Of a stretch of DNA of 64,000 nucleotides, positions 8,377 through 16,368 are shown piece by piece. The stretch's first letter is position 1, and the number at the start of each line of letters is the position of its first letter. A program made the position numbers and the translations under genes. Source of the DNA: UBA1715 sp964346725 (lineage in GTDB: Bacteria; Bacteroidota; Bacteroidia; Bacteroidales; UBA1715). Under the pieces are notes generated by a model, which ran no database searches, was not told where the DNA came from, and worked only from the letters and a program-made list of their open reading frames with translations. The stretch covers positions 87,153-151,152 of the forward strand of contig CAYFVM010000003.1 in NCBI GenBank assembly GCA_964346725.1, in the 5' to 3' direction.

Positions 8377-10365
8377 CTATTTGACCCATTTTTGATTAGA
8401 TAACATGAGAGCTTCTTGAACAGTGATACGTTTTTTACCATTATATGCTACCACAAATGCACCTTTTACGGGAGTACTTTCCCATATTTTATTTCTCTGA
8501 TTACGAGCGTTTAGGTATGTATCAAAGTCTTGAATAGTGTATTTATACCAATCATCAATTTTTTCAGTTGTAACTTTTTGTTTTATGTTACGTTTTGCAT
8601 AAAAAATTTCGGTATTTTTAATTGCATTGTGCGTAGCACCTACTTGAACTTTGTATCCTATGGTGTTGGTGTTCGTTGTTGAATTTTTAACACTACCACG
8701 TTGTTCTACATTATTTTTATTAGAAAGAGTAACGCTTTTGTTCACTGATATTGAGGCAGATGTAACCGCTCTTGGTTTTGGAGCATACGATTTTGCATCT
8801 AAACTTGTTCTCGTATTTGCTTTCACAGTTGGGGTTACGGTTGTAGTAGTGGTAACTTGTGTAGTGGTTGTTTCTACAGTTGTTTGACTTATTGCACTAG
8901 GTTCAGAATCAATACGTTTTAGTGTTGGAGCTGCTGATTTTTCATCAAAAATATTTTTTATAAGATTCGGATTGTTTTCAGTAGAAACAACTTCTTTTGA
9001 AGATGTTTTTTCAGTTGTTTTCGTCACCTCATAATATTGATTTTTTTCTGCAGTAGTAGGTTGTGCAACTACAGTTTCTGCTGCTACAGGTTGAGTAACT
9101 ACCGTTCTTGTTGTAACAGGTTCTGTAACTATTGGTTTTGCAACTACAGGTTCCGTAGTTGTAGTTTTTGTCGCTATAGGTTGGGTTACTACCGTTTTTG
9201 TGGCAACAGGTTCTGTAACTATTGGTTTTGTAACTACAGGTTCTGTTTCTATCGGTTCTGCAACTGTAACGGTAGGAGCTGGGATATCTAAATTGCTTTG
9301 GAAGTTGTTGATTTCTTTAGCTGAAGGCTGATTTATTGTGTTTATAGCATCTGTGTTAGCCAACTCAGTTTCTGGTTTAGATGTATTTGATACTTCTGTA
9401 TCAATATTAGGGGATATGTTGTCATTAGTGTAATACTGCTCGGTTTCAGTATTTTGTACGGGAATAGGTTGGCTTTCCGTTTCGGTTGTTGCCAAACCAG
9501 TACTTTCACTAATACGTCTATCTTCATCTGTAATTACAAAACTTTTACTTTCGTCATTGTCATATACTGTGAAAGCACCATTAATATATAAGTCTTTAAT
9601 ATTATATCCGGCTTGAGGCAATACTTTATATGTAACAGTGAATTTTTCTGTTTCAGGGGCCTTAACCCACATGAAACGAGCAATGTTTTGTACGGTAGAA
9701 ACCGTACTGCCAGCTGTCTCCAATGCTTCAAATGTATAACCAGCAGGAAGCATTTCTTCTATTTTGCACATTGTTTGCACATTGGATTTGTTGGTGGTAA
9801 TTGAAATAATCGCATTGTTGTTCAAGAAATCAACTGTACGTGTACAAGTAATAGCATCGTAATTGATTTTTTCACGGAAAGGTTCGCTTACTGTTTCAGC
9901 AACAATAGAAGAGGAGTTCCCTAAAACTGATATTGTTCGTGGCGTAAGTTCTTTTGATTGTTTAACATTCTCTGATACGTAGCTGAATTTCCCTGAAAAC
10001 ACAAATGATTCATCGTTTACAATCTCTGGAACTATAACATTAAATTTAAACGTAAATGCTTTACTTAAAGGTAACACAACCCAAAGCATTGTAATAGTAT
10101 TCTTCTCAAATTTAAAATTTTGATCAGAGGATGTAGCTTGAAATCCTTCCGGTAATTTGCAGGTAAATCTTCCGAAACCGCTAATTTCACCTTTTTCTAT
10201 CGTAACTGTAACGGGCACGGTAGTACCAGACTTTATAGTATCAGGGAAATCGCTAGTAACGGTAACAATATTAGCTAAGTATAAATTTACTGCTGAAAAG
10301 AATAAAATGCCGCCGACTAATATGGTTAGCAAATGTTTTGCATTTTTTACACTAATAGTATTCAT
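8377..10365 (-). CDS. Membrane-anchored envelope protein with BatD-like region, pentapeptide repeats and SPOR-like domain
   Basis: The 662-residue protein has one N-terminal membrane segment (about residues 11-33). It continues with two beta-rich extracytoplasmic regions (about 35-145 and 170-280) that resemble BatD/DUF11-type Ig-like folds. A low-complexity linker (290-560) includes 14 tandem pentapeptides (370-439). The C-terminal segment about 568-645 (GYKVQVGATHN..., ending GAFVVAYNGKKRI) resembles a SPOR domain, which in known proteins binds denuded septal peptidoglycan. That resemblance is by pattern only. The gene starts after a gene-free 374-nt gap and is followed 48 nt later by the TSP3 outer-membrane gene. 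A role bridging inner membrane and peptidoglycan is inferred. Confidence 0.65.
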   Translation of the reverse strand: MNTISVKNAKHLLTILVGGILFFSAVNLYLANIVTVTSDFPDTIKSGTTVPVTVTIEKGEISGFGRFTCKLPEGFQATSSDQNFKFEKNTITMLWVVLPLSKAFTFKFNVIVPEIVNDESFVFSGKFSYVSENVKQSKELTPRTISVLGNSSSIVAETVSEPFREKINYDAITCTRTVDFLNNNAIISITTNKSNVQTMCKIEEMLPAGYTFEALETAGSTVSTVQNIARFMWVKAPETEKFTVTYKVLPQAGYNIKDLYINGAFTVYDNDESKSFVITDEDRRISESTGLATTETESQPIPVQNTETEQYYTNDNISPNIDTEVSNTSKPETELANTDAINTINQPSAKEINNFQSNLDIPAPTVTVAEPIETEPVVTKPIVTEPVATKTVVTQPIATKTTTTEPVVAKPIVTEPVTTRTVVTQPVAAETVVAQPTTAEKNQYYEVTKTTEKTSSKEVVSTENNPNLIKNIFDEKSAAPTLKRIDSEPSAISQTTVETTTTQVTTTTTVTPTVKANTRTSLDAKSYAPKPRAVTSASISVNKSVTLSNKNNVEQRGSVKNSTTNTNTIGYKVQVGATHNAIKNTEIFYAKRNIKQKVTTEKIDDWYKYTIQDFDTYLNARNQRNKIWESTPVKGAFVVAYNGKKRITVQEALMLSNQKWVK
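9049..9258 (-). repeat. Tandem pentapeptide repeat region (15-nt unit, 90-nt higher-order unit)
   Basis: Fourteen consecutive five-residue units of the form [EKQR][PT][VI][VA]T span residues 370-439 of the SPOR-like protein. They form a higher-order repeat of six units: residues 375-404 (9154-9243) and 405-434 (9064-9153) match closely, and a 63-nt stretch compared by eye differs at about six positions. This points to a fairly recent 90-bp duplication. The segment is probably an extended, Thr/Pro-rich periplasmic linker. Confidence 0.85.
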
Positions 10366-10739
10366 AAGGCTTACCTAAATTTATTGTGTTGACAAAAATA
10401 AGGTGCATTTTTTGAAAATGCAAGTAAAATGCACGAAATTGTTCATAGTGTTGTTAATAAAATGTGAATTTCTTATTGAGCTAGAACCCCGAAACCCTAC
10501 AACCCACAAAGAATGTGGTGCAATTTTACTGCGTTATTAACAATTGAGAATTTTTTCAGGATTTTCTCAATTATTAGCAACAAGTATTAAAATATTCTAC
10601 AGATTTGATACAACTCTATTGTATTCATAATTAGAAACAAAAAAATAGAGTGAGTTGTACTATATTATTGATAGGAATAAAAAAACACGGAAACTCTATC
10701 AAGAATTTCCGTGTAACATATCGTAATTATTTCTTAAAG
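10366..10739. other. Gene-free 374-nt gap upstream of the SPOR-like gene
   Basis: No reading frame of note and no tRNA. It holds a small hairpin (CCACA 10504-10508 with TGTGG 10514-10518) and, at its right end, the gpmI terminator. The promoter of the minus-strand SPOR-like gene should be near its left end, but I could not identify one. Confidence 0.5.
10681..10714 (-). terminator. Terminator of gpmI
   Basis: ACACGGAAA (10685-10693) pairs perfectly with TTTCCGTGT (10706-10714) around a 12-nt loop. On the minus strand the stem is followed by a U tract (complement of the A run before 10685). It begins 26 nt after the gpmI stop. Confidence 0.8.
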
Positions 10740-12281
10740 CTATTGTATAAGATTTTTGCCTGTCATTTCTGTTGGCTTTTGTATCGCAAGTATGTGACAA
10801 ATAGAAGGGGCCACATCTGCTAGAATGCCATTCTCTACTTTTGCATCTTTGTTTTCGCTGATATATACAAAAGGAACTGGATTAAGAGAGTGTGCTGTGT
10901 TTGGAGTTCCGTCAGCGTTGATTGCGTTGTCGGCATTTCCGTGGTCAGCGATGATGATTGTTTTATAGTGCATTGTTTTTGCAGTTTCTACTACTTCGTT
11001 CACACAAGAGTCTACAGCAACAATAGCTTTCTCTATTGCTGAATAAATTCCGGTATGTCCAACCATATCTCCGTTTGCAAAATTCACAACGATAAAGTCG
11101 TATTTATCTGTTTTGATAGCCTCAACCAATTTGTCTTTTACTTCGAAAGCACTCATTTCTGGTTGCAAGTCGTATGTAGCAACTTTTGGAGAAGGAACTA
11201 AGATACGATCTTCGTTTTCGTATGGAGTTTCACGACCGCCATTGAAGAAGAATGTAACGTGAGCATATTTTTCTGTTTCGGCAATGTGTAATTGTGTTTT
11301 GCCTAGGCTTGAAATATATTCTCCAAGTGTGTTTTGTACGTTTTCTTTATCAAATAATATATGTACGCCTGTGAATGAAGCGTCATACGGAGTCATACAA
11401 TAATATTGTAGGTTTGGAATTGTTTTCATTCCAGCTTCCGGCATATCTTTTTGAGTAAGAACGATTGTTAATTCTTTTGCTCTATCGTTACGATAGTTGA
11501 AGAAAATAACAACATCACCTTCTTTGATACGTCCGTCAACGTTTGTATTTACAATTGGTTCTATGAATTCGTCTGTGCCTTTGTGTTCTGCACAGTCTGA
11601 GTCATAACTTTCTTGTACGGCTTGAACCATGTTGGTAGCTTGTTTTCCGTTACCATTTACTAATAGGTCGTATGCGATTTTTACACGTTCCCAACGTTTG
11701 TCGCGGTCCATAGCGTAGAAACGACCAATAATAGAAGCAATGCTTCCCGTGTTTTTCGCTAAGTGAGCGTCTAATTGTTCAATAAAACCTTTACCACTTT
11801 TTGGGTCGGTATCGCGACCGTCCATAAAGCAGTGAACAAATGTGTTGTCAATATTATATTGTTTTGCTATTTCAATCAATTTGAACAAATGATCCATAGA
11901 ACTGTGAACGCCACCGTTTGATACAAGTCCTAATAAATGTATTTGTTTGCCTTTTTCTTTAGCGTAGCTGAATGCATTGATAATCTCTTTGTTTTGCAAG
12001 ATAGAATTGTCAGCACATGCGCGATTGATTTTTACTAAATCTTGATACACCACGCGACCTGCACCAATATTAAGGTGACCAACTTCAGAGTTTCCCATTT
12101 GTCCATCGGGCAAACCTACGTTTTCTCCTGATGCTTGTAGTTGTGAGTAAGGATATGTTTTTAATAAATAATCCCAATATGGAGTTGGAGTTGAACTAAT
12201 TACATCGGCTTTACCTTTGCTTCCGAAGCCCCAGCCGTCCAAAATCATTAACAATGCTTTCTTTCTCATTATTTTACACAT
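10740..12281 (-). CDS. gpmI: 2,3-bisphosphoglycerate-independent phosphoglycerate mutase
   Basis: Interconverts 3- and 2-phosphoglycerate in glycolysis using two metal ions and a phosphoserine. The product has 513 residues, usual for GpmI. Alkaline-phosphatase-superfamily motifs are present: LMILDGWGFG near the start, the nucleophile region GQMGNSEVGHLNIGAGR (about 60-77), FMDGRDTDP (about 152), NYRNDRAKEL (about 264), and the late metal sites NFANGDMVGHTG and IIADHGNADN. Start: ATG at 12281 gives MCKIMRKK; an in-frame ATG at 12269 gives MRKKALLMILDG and fits the family start equally well. It is a single-gene unit with its own terminator. Confidence 0.95.
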   Translation of the reverse strand: MCKIMRKKALLMILDGWGFGSKGKADVISSTPTPYWDYLLKTYPYSQLQASGENVGLPDGQMGNSEVGHLNIGAGRVVYQDLVKINRACADNSILQNKEIINAFSYAKEKGKQIHLLGLVSNGGVHSSMDHLFKLIEIAKQYNIDNTFVHCFMDGRDTDPKSGKGFIEQLDAHLAKNTGSIASIIGRFYAMDRDKRWERVKIAYDLLVNGNGKQATNMVQAVQESYDSDCAEHKGTDEFIEPIVNTNVDGRIKEGDVVIFFNYRNDRAKELTIVLTQKDMPEAGMKTIPNLQYYCMTPYDASFTGVHILFDKENVQNTLGEYISSLGKTQLHIAETEKYAHVTFFFNGGRETPYENEDRILVPSPKVATYDLQPEMSAFEVKDKLVEAIKTDKYDFIVVNFANGDMVGHTGIYSAIEKAIVAVDSCVNEVVETAKTMHYKTIIIADHGNADNAINADGTPNTAHSLNPVPFVYISENKDAKVENGILADVAPSICHILAIQKPTEMTGKNLIQ

Positions 12282-12409
12282 TTAGTATTTTGCGTGCAAA
12301 TTTATAATTATTTTGGAATAGAGGTACGAGTAAAGACTATTTCTATTTATGCGTTTAATTATGTCTATTTATATCTTTCTGATTTGAGTATCATTTGGGT
12401 TATAAAGTA

Positions 12410-12421
12410 CACCTGCAGGTG
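12410..12421. promoter_or_regulatory. Perfect 12-bp palindrome upstream of the DUF2147 gene
   Basis: CACCTGCAGGTG is a perfect palindrome, GC-rich in an AT-rich intergenic region, 45 nt before the ATG at 12467 and 128 nt from the divergent gpmI start. A weak promoter candidate (TTTG 12383-12386, then TACACCTG 12408-12415, spacer 21) would overlap it. An operator role is inferred only from position and symmetry. Confidence 0.35.
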
Positions 12422-12466
12422 CTCAAGATTCGTTAGTTATATTAATTTCGCAGAAAAGTAAATGTA

Positions 12467-12883
12467 ATGAAAAGAATTCTTTTGTGTGTGATTGCAAGTA
12501 TGTTTTGTGGGCTGTTGTTTGCGCAGCAAGAAGTTGGTTTATGGGAAACATTTGACAATAAACGCAACAAACCTATGTCGCATGTGCAGATATATCAAAA
12601 AGACGGGAAATTGTATGGTAAGGTTGTGAAAGCCTTAGACAAAACCTATACTACATGCACCAAATGTTCCGGTGCAGATAAAGACAAACCTATTGTTGGA
12701 ATGATTATAATTCGTGGATTAGAGAAAGAGGGGAGTAAATGGGAGGAAAGCGATGGCATTCTTGATCCAATGAGTGGGCTTCTTCTTGATGGTGAATTGT
12801 GGATGGATGGTCCCGACAAAATGAAGGTAAAGGGGTCTTACGGTTTTTTACATGATACCCAAACCTGGCGACGCATTAAATAA
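12467..12883 (+). CDS. DUF2147 family secreted protein
   Basis: The 138-residue protein has a signal peptide (MKRILLCVIASMFCGLLFA, cut before QQ). The mature domain is of DUF2147 type: GLWETFDNKRNKPMSHVQIYQ, DGKLYGKVVKAL, a Cys pair TTCTKCSG, GMIIIRGL, GILDPMSGLLLDGELWMDG and the ending YGFLHDTQTWRRIK. DUF2147 proteins are small periplasmic beta-barrel or lipocalin-like proteins with no settled function. The stop codon overlaps the convergent dgkA gene by 8 nt. Confidence 0.85.
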   Translation: MKRILLCVIASMFCGLLFAQQEVGLWETFDNKRNKPMSHVQIYQKDGKLYGKVVKALDKTYTTCTKCSGADKDKPIVGMIIIRGLEKEGSKWEESDGILDPMSGLLLDGELWMDGPDKMKVKGSYGFLHDTQTWRRIK

Positions 12884-13238
12884 GAGCAATTAGGTAGGGT
12901 AGAAATACCATAACTCCAATTACAGCAGCTGCAATAGCGCATATAAGCACTGCTCCGGCTGCAACGTTTTTTACGAAGCCAATGTGTTCGTTTTGTGAAG
13001 AGCACACTTCGTCGGAAAGTTTTTCTATTGCTGTATTAAATGCTTCGGCGGCAATTACCATTCCTATCGCAAAAACAACCGCAATCCATTCTGTTTTTAT
13101 TATTCCAAAGAGAAATCCTGCTACTATTACACAAATAGCGGCAAAACCATGAAACTTGGCATGGCGTTCAGTTTTGAATAGTTGGGCAACGCCCAAAAAG
13201 GCATAACCAAAACTTTTAATTTCTTTTTGCAATTTCAT
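12876..13238 (-). CDS. dgkA: Diacylglycerol/undecaprenol kinase family
   Basis: The 120-residue inner-membrane protein has the DgkA layout: an amphipathic N-terminus (LQKEIKSFGYAFLGVAQLFKTE), three membrane segments, and the signature EAFNTAIEKLSDEV (about residues 65-78) with its catalytic and metal-binding glutamates. Family members phosphorylate diacylglycerol (proteobacterial type) or undecaprenol (Gram-positive type); substrate cannot be read from the motif. The 3' end overlaps the convergent DUF2147 gene by 8 nt, and no terminator separates them. Confidence 0.92.
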   Translation of the reverse strand: MKLQKEIKSFGYAFLGVAQLFKTERHAKFHGFAAICVIVAGFLFGIIKTEWIAVVFAIGMVIAAEAFNTAIEKLSDEVCSSQNEHIGFVKNVAAGAVLICAIAAAVIGVMVFLPYLIALI

Positions 13239-13325
13239 ATTCTTCGTTTGTTCAAAAGTACAGCTTTTTGTGAAAAATTAGTACAAAACTTTTTTCTCTC
13301 TTTCCCTTCGACAATAAAGAAGTTA

Positions 13326-13333
13326 TATCTTTG
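13326..13333 (+). promoter_or_regulatory. -7 box upstream of the antiporter gene
   Basis: TATCTTTG fits TAnnTTTG exactly and lies 21 nt before the ATG. A -33 element is not obvious. Confidence 0.45.
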
Positions 13334-13354
13334 CGGAATATATAATAATAGTAT

Positions 13355-14617
13355 ATGTCACACCTTCCTGCATTGGTTTATGATTTAGCCTTAATTCTCA
13401 TTATGGCTGGGGTTGTGACGTTGGTTTTTAAGAAACTAAAACAACCCTTGGTGTTGGGCTACATAGTAGTAGGTATCATAGCCGGACCGTATATAGAATT
13501 GTTGCCCTCGGTAACCGACAAAACCAATATTTCCACTTGGGCCGATATTGGCGTTATTTTCCTCTTGTTTGCCTTAGGTTTGGAATTCAATATTAAAAAG
13601 CTAATGAACGTAGGCGCTTCGGCATTCATTACTGCATTTACCGAAGTTATTTCTATGTTGATTATAGGATTCGTATTTGGTAAAATAGTGGGATGGGGAA
13701 ATATTGAAAGTTTGTTTTTGGGAGGAATGCTGTCAATGTCTTCAACAACCATTATTATAAAGGCATTTGATGATTTGAACGTACGAGGACAGAAGTTTAC
13801 CGGAGTGGTTTTTGGAACGTTGGTGGTAGAAGATATAGTTGCTATTTTGATGATGGTATTGTTGCCAACAATAGCTGTGAGTCAACAATTTGCGGGGATG
13901 GAAATGATTGAAAGTCTTTTAAAATTGGGCTTTTTCATGGTGCTTTGGTTTATTGTTGGTATTTTTATTATGCCTTCTTTTTTTAGAAAATTTAAACCAT
14001 TGCTCAACGATGAAATGTTACTCATTATCTCATTGGGGTTGTGTTTAGGAATGGTTGTGTTTGCAGTACAAGTAGGATTTTCTGCTGCATTAGGTGCATT
14101 TATTGTGGGATCAATTTTGTCAGGAACAATTGAAGGTCCAAAAATTGAAAGACTCATCAAAGGTCTGAAAGATTTTTTCGGTGCTGTGTTTTTTGTTTCG
14201 GTGGGAATGTTAGTAAATCCATCGGTTTTATTGGAGTATTGGGGCACAATAGTAATAATAACTTTTGTGGTTTTGTTTTTCAAGCCAATCTGTTCAGCAT
14301 TGGGCGTATTGCTTTCGGGACAAGATATGAAAATTGCAGTACAGTCGGGAATGAGTTTGGCGCAAATAGGGGAATTTGCTTTCATTATCGCTTCCGTTGG
14401 AGTGTCAATGAATGTAATAAGTACACACATTTACCCAATTATTGTAGCCGTTTCGGTATTTACTACACCTTATTTTATTCGGTTGGCAGACCCTTTATAT
14501 GAGAAAATATTAGAAAAAGCGCCCCAAAAAACATTGAATAGAATTGAGAAGATTTCACTAGGAACAAGGCTTCTAAATCGCGAAAGCGATTGGAAACTAT
14601 TGATAAAAAAACATTAG
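13355..14617 (+). CDS. Cation/proton antiporter (CPA2), N-terminal transport part; frame breaks at A7
   Basis: This frame gives 420 residues covering the whole Na+/H+-exchanger transport domain of a KefB/CPA2 antiporter. It has about 12-13 membrane segments, starting LALILIMAGVVTLVFKKL, with LGYIVVGIIAGP, GVIFLLFALGLEFN (about 66-79), TLVVEDIVAILMM (about 149) and GAFIVGSIL. It ends SDWKLLIKKH then TAG at 14615, two codons after an A7 run. In Bacteroidetes homologues as I recall them, one chain of about 750 residues continues past this point. The remaining part lies in the -1 frame (next entry). Read as one chain through a -1 shift, the product is 744 residues. Confidence 0.85.
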   Translation: MSHLPALVYDLALILIMAGVVTLVFKKLKQPLVLGYIVVGIIAGPYIELLPSVTDKTNISTWADIGVIFLLFALGLEFNIKKLMNVGASAFITAFTEVISMLIIGFVFGKIVGWGNIESLFLGGMLSMSSTTIIIKAFDDLNVRGQKFTGVVFGTLVVEDIVAILMMVLLPTIAVSQQFAGMEMIESLLKLGFFMVLWFIVGIFIMPSFFRKFKPLLNDEMLLIISLGLCLGMVVFAVQVGFSAALGAFIVGSILSGTIEGPKIERLIKGLKDFFGAVFFVSVGMLVNPSVLLEYWGTIVIITFVVLFFKPICSALGVLLSGQDMKIAVQSGMSLAQIGEFAFIIASVGVSMNVISTHIYPIIVAVSVFTTPYFIRLADPLYEKILEKAPQKTLNRIEKISLGTRLLNRESDWKLLIKKH

Positions 14618-15588
14618 GCCGCGATATTATATACAGTGTTATAATGTTGGCAATACACGTCATAACATTTAATTTCATAAGTCCATTGTTAATGAAAATA
14701 GTGCCGGAAAATCTTGTCAAAATAATTGCTGGAATTATTGCTTTGGTGGCTATGGCGCCTTTTTTACGTGTTATGTTGCTAAACAAAGGGAATGTGGATT
14801 TGTTTCAAAAATTATGGACACAAAATTATTTCAATAAAGGTGGACTTATCTGTGTGGTAATATTTCAAGCAGGTGTTGCATTGTTCTTCATTTGCACCGT
14901 TTTGGCAAAAATGTTCAATATGTCGCAACGAGTTGAAATTTTGGTGGGGATAGCTGTATTTGTTTTAATCGGTTTGTCGCGTCACTTATTGCGTGGTTAT
15001 AATCGTATAGAACGTAGATTCGTTGATAATTTGAATATCAGAGAAAATGGCATAAACAATGCCACTTTTCATTATAACAAAACTTCACAAAAAATCAATC
15101 GAAATCTACACCTTGCGCAAGTAAAAATTCCTGTAAATTCTTCATATATAGGTAAATCGTTACTTGAAACAGAGATAAAACAATCTTTTGGATTAATAGT
15201 GGTGAAGATAATTCGTGGTGCAATGGAAATTGATTTGCCTGAGACGACAGAAATTGTCTACCCACAGGACATTTTGATGGTATTGGGCAACGATGAACAA
15301 ATAGCAAAACTAGAAACATTATTAAACTCAGAAAGCGATGTTCAAGAAAACACTACGAGGACAGAAATGACGTTAGAATCATTCATAGTTGAAGAGCATT
15401 CAAAATTATCAGGATTAAGTATTCAAGATTCAGGAATGAAAGACATAAACTGTATGATTGTTGGAATAGAACGACATGGAAAATCAATGCTAAACCCTCA
15501 TTATACAATGATATTCGAATCAGGAGATTTAGTATGGGTAGTAGGTGATAAGCACAAATTACATGAATTTTTAAAAATAGTAATTTAA
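14590..15588 (+). CDS. Cation/proton antiporter, C-terminal part (membrane hairpins plus TrkA-C domains), -1 frame
   Basis: This frame continues the antiporter. From about 14611 the sequence is TLGRDIIYSVIMLAIHVITFN and further membrane segments (KIIAGIIALVAMAPFLRVML, GLICVVIFQAGVALFFICTVLA, ILVGIAVFVLIGLSRHL). Two TrkA-C-type regulatory domains follow, about residues 180-245 (VNSSYIGKSLLETEIKQSF, PQDILMVLGNDEQ) and 262-330 (LSGLSIQDSGMKDI, ESGDLVWVVGDKHKL). Such domains sense ligands in K+ and proton transporters. The only initiator in this frame is a TTG at 14590 inside the first frame. Independent translation is therefore less likely than a -1 shift, an indel in the gene, or a sequence error. 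Confidence 0.8.
   Translation: METIDKKTLGRDIIYSVIMLAIHVITFNFISPLLMKIVPENLVKIIAGIIALVAMAPFLRVMLLNKGNVDLFQKLWTQNYFNKGGLICVVIFQAGVALFFICTVLAKMFNMSQRVEILVGIAVFVLIGLSRHLLRGYNRIERRFVDNLNIRENGINNATFHYNKTSQKINRNLHLAQVKIPVNSSYIGKSLLETEIKQSFGLIVVKIIRGAMEIDLPETTEIVYPQDILMVLGNDEQIAKLETLLNSESDVQENTTRTEMTLESFIVEEHSKLSGLSIQDSGMKDINCMIVGIERHGKSMLNPHYTMIFESGDLVWVVGDKHKLHEFLKIVI
14605..14611 (+). other. A AAA AAA slippery heptamer at the antiporter frame junction
   Basis: Read in the first frame as ATA AAA AAA CAT TAG, this is an ideal -1 slippery site. Slipping by one base continues as ACA TTA GGC CGC and joins the two antiporter halves. A perfect hairpin with a GAAA tetraloop (AATCGC 14576-14581, GCGATT 14586-14591) lies 13 nt upstream. 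A weak AU-rich stem (ATTATA 14626-14631, TATAAT 14640-14645) lies downstream. A homopolymer error or a real inactivating indel is an equal alternative. Confidence 0.5.
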
Positions 15589-15648
15589 ACAAGCAAAACT
15601 TTCTAAATAAAATTTTACATAAAGCATAGCAAATATTAAAGAAAGTTC

Positions 15649-15656
15649 TATTTTTG
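15649..15656 (+). promoter_or_regulatory. -7 box upstream of the TPR-ribH genes
   Basis: TATTTTTG fits TAnnTTTG and lies 31 nt before the ATG at 15688, in the 99-nt gap after the antiporter. Confidence 0.45.
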
Positions 15657-15687
15657 CATGCAAATAAATTTATAATTCGAAATAACA

Positions 15688-16368
15688 ATGGCAGAAGAAA
15701 TAGAGAATCAAGAGCAATTAAAGACAATTGGTGATTCACTTACAAAAGTTGAACAAATTATAGAGAAAAACAAGAAACCATTACTATATGTATTATTAGT
15801 TATTGTTTTGTTGGTTTGTAGTTTCTTCGCATATAAGAATTTATATTTAGGTAAACAGCAAGAAGAGGCTTTGTCAGCAATGTGGCCCGCTGAAGCTCAA
15901 TTTCGCATAGACTCTTTTCATATAGCATTATATGGCAACGAAAATGTTACTGGTTTCGTTGATATTATAGACCAATACGGAAATACCAAAGCTGGCAATG
16001 TGGCTCGTTTTTATGCGGGTTGTTGCGCTATGCGTGTTGGCGAATACGATGCAGCTGTTGAATATTTAGAAGATTTTTCTACCGAAGATCCTATCTTGGA
16101 ATCTGAATCAATCTGTTTGTTAGGTGATGCATATTCAGAGATGGAGAAATACGATGAAGCAGTTTCTAACTATGAAGAAGCAGCAGAAGTTGCAGATAAT
16201 GAATTTTTAAGTCCACGTTGCTTACTAAAAGCTGGATTAGTATATGAAAAATTGGGGAAATTTGATGATGCAGTAAAAGCATATAGTAAGATTAAGAGTG
16301 ACTATAACGGTTCTCCAGAAGCGGCTTCTGTAGACAAGTATATTACTCGCGCCCAATTGAAAAAATAA
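15688..16368 (+). CDS. Membrane-anchored TPR protein
   Basis: The 226-residue protein has a short cytoplasmic N-terminus, one membrane segment (about residues 32-53, LLYVLLVIVLLVCSFFAYK) and an outward tetratricopeptide region. Helical repeats include ARFYAGCCAMRVGEYDAAVEYLEDF, CLLGDAYSEMEKYDEAVSNYEE and KAGLVYEKLGKFDDAVKAYSKI. The layout is that of the YfgM/tetratricopeptide family, whose E. coli member works with periplasmic chaperones; that role is only a family hint. The stop TAA overlaps the ribH ATG by one base, so the two genes are translationally coupled. Confidence 0.85.
   Translation: MAEEIENQEQLKTIGDSLTKVEQIIEKNKKPLLYVLLVIVLLVCSFFAYKNLYLGKQQEEALSAMWPAEAQFRIDSFHIALYGNENVTGFVDIIDQYGNTKAGNVARFYAGCCAMRVGEYDAAVEYLEDFSTEDPILESESICLLGDAYSEMEKYDEAVSNYEEAAEVADNEFLSPRCLLKAGLVYEKLGKFDDAVKAYSKIKSDYNGSPEAASVDKYITRAQLKK

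Noticed and set aside
9037..9291. Cys/Tyr/Phe-rich frame on the plus strand
   Set aside because: It is antisense to the pentapeptide repeat; its periodic residues come from the same 15-nt repeat and there is no promoter.
10480..10520. Stretch with GAACCCCGAAACCC that might suggest a tRNA or attachment site
   Set aside because: No cloverleaf can be folded around it and no repeat of it was noticed elsewhere in the window.
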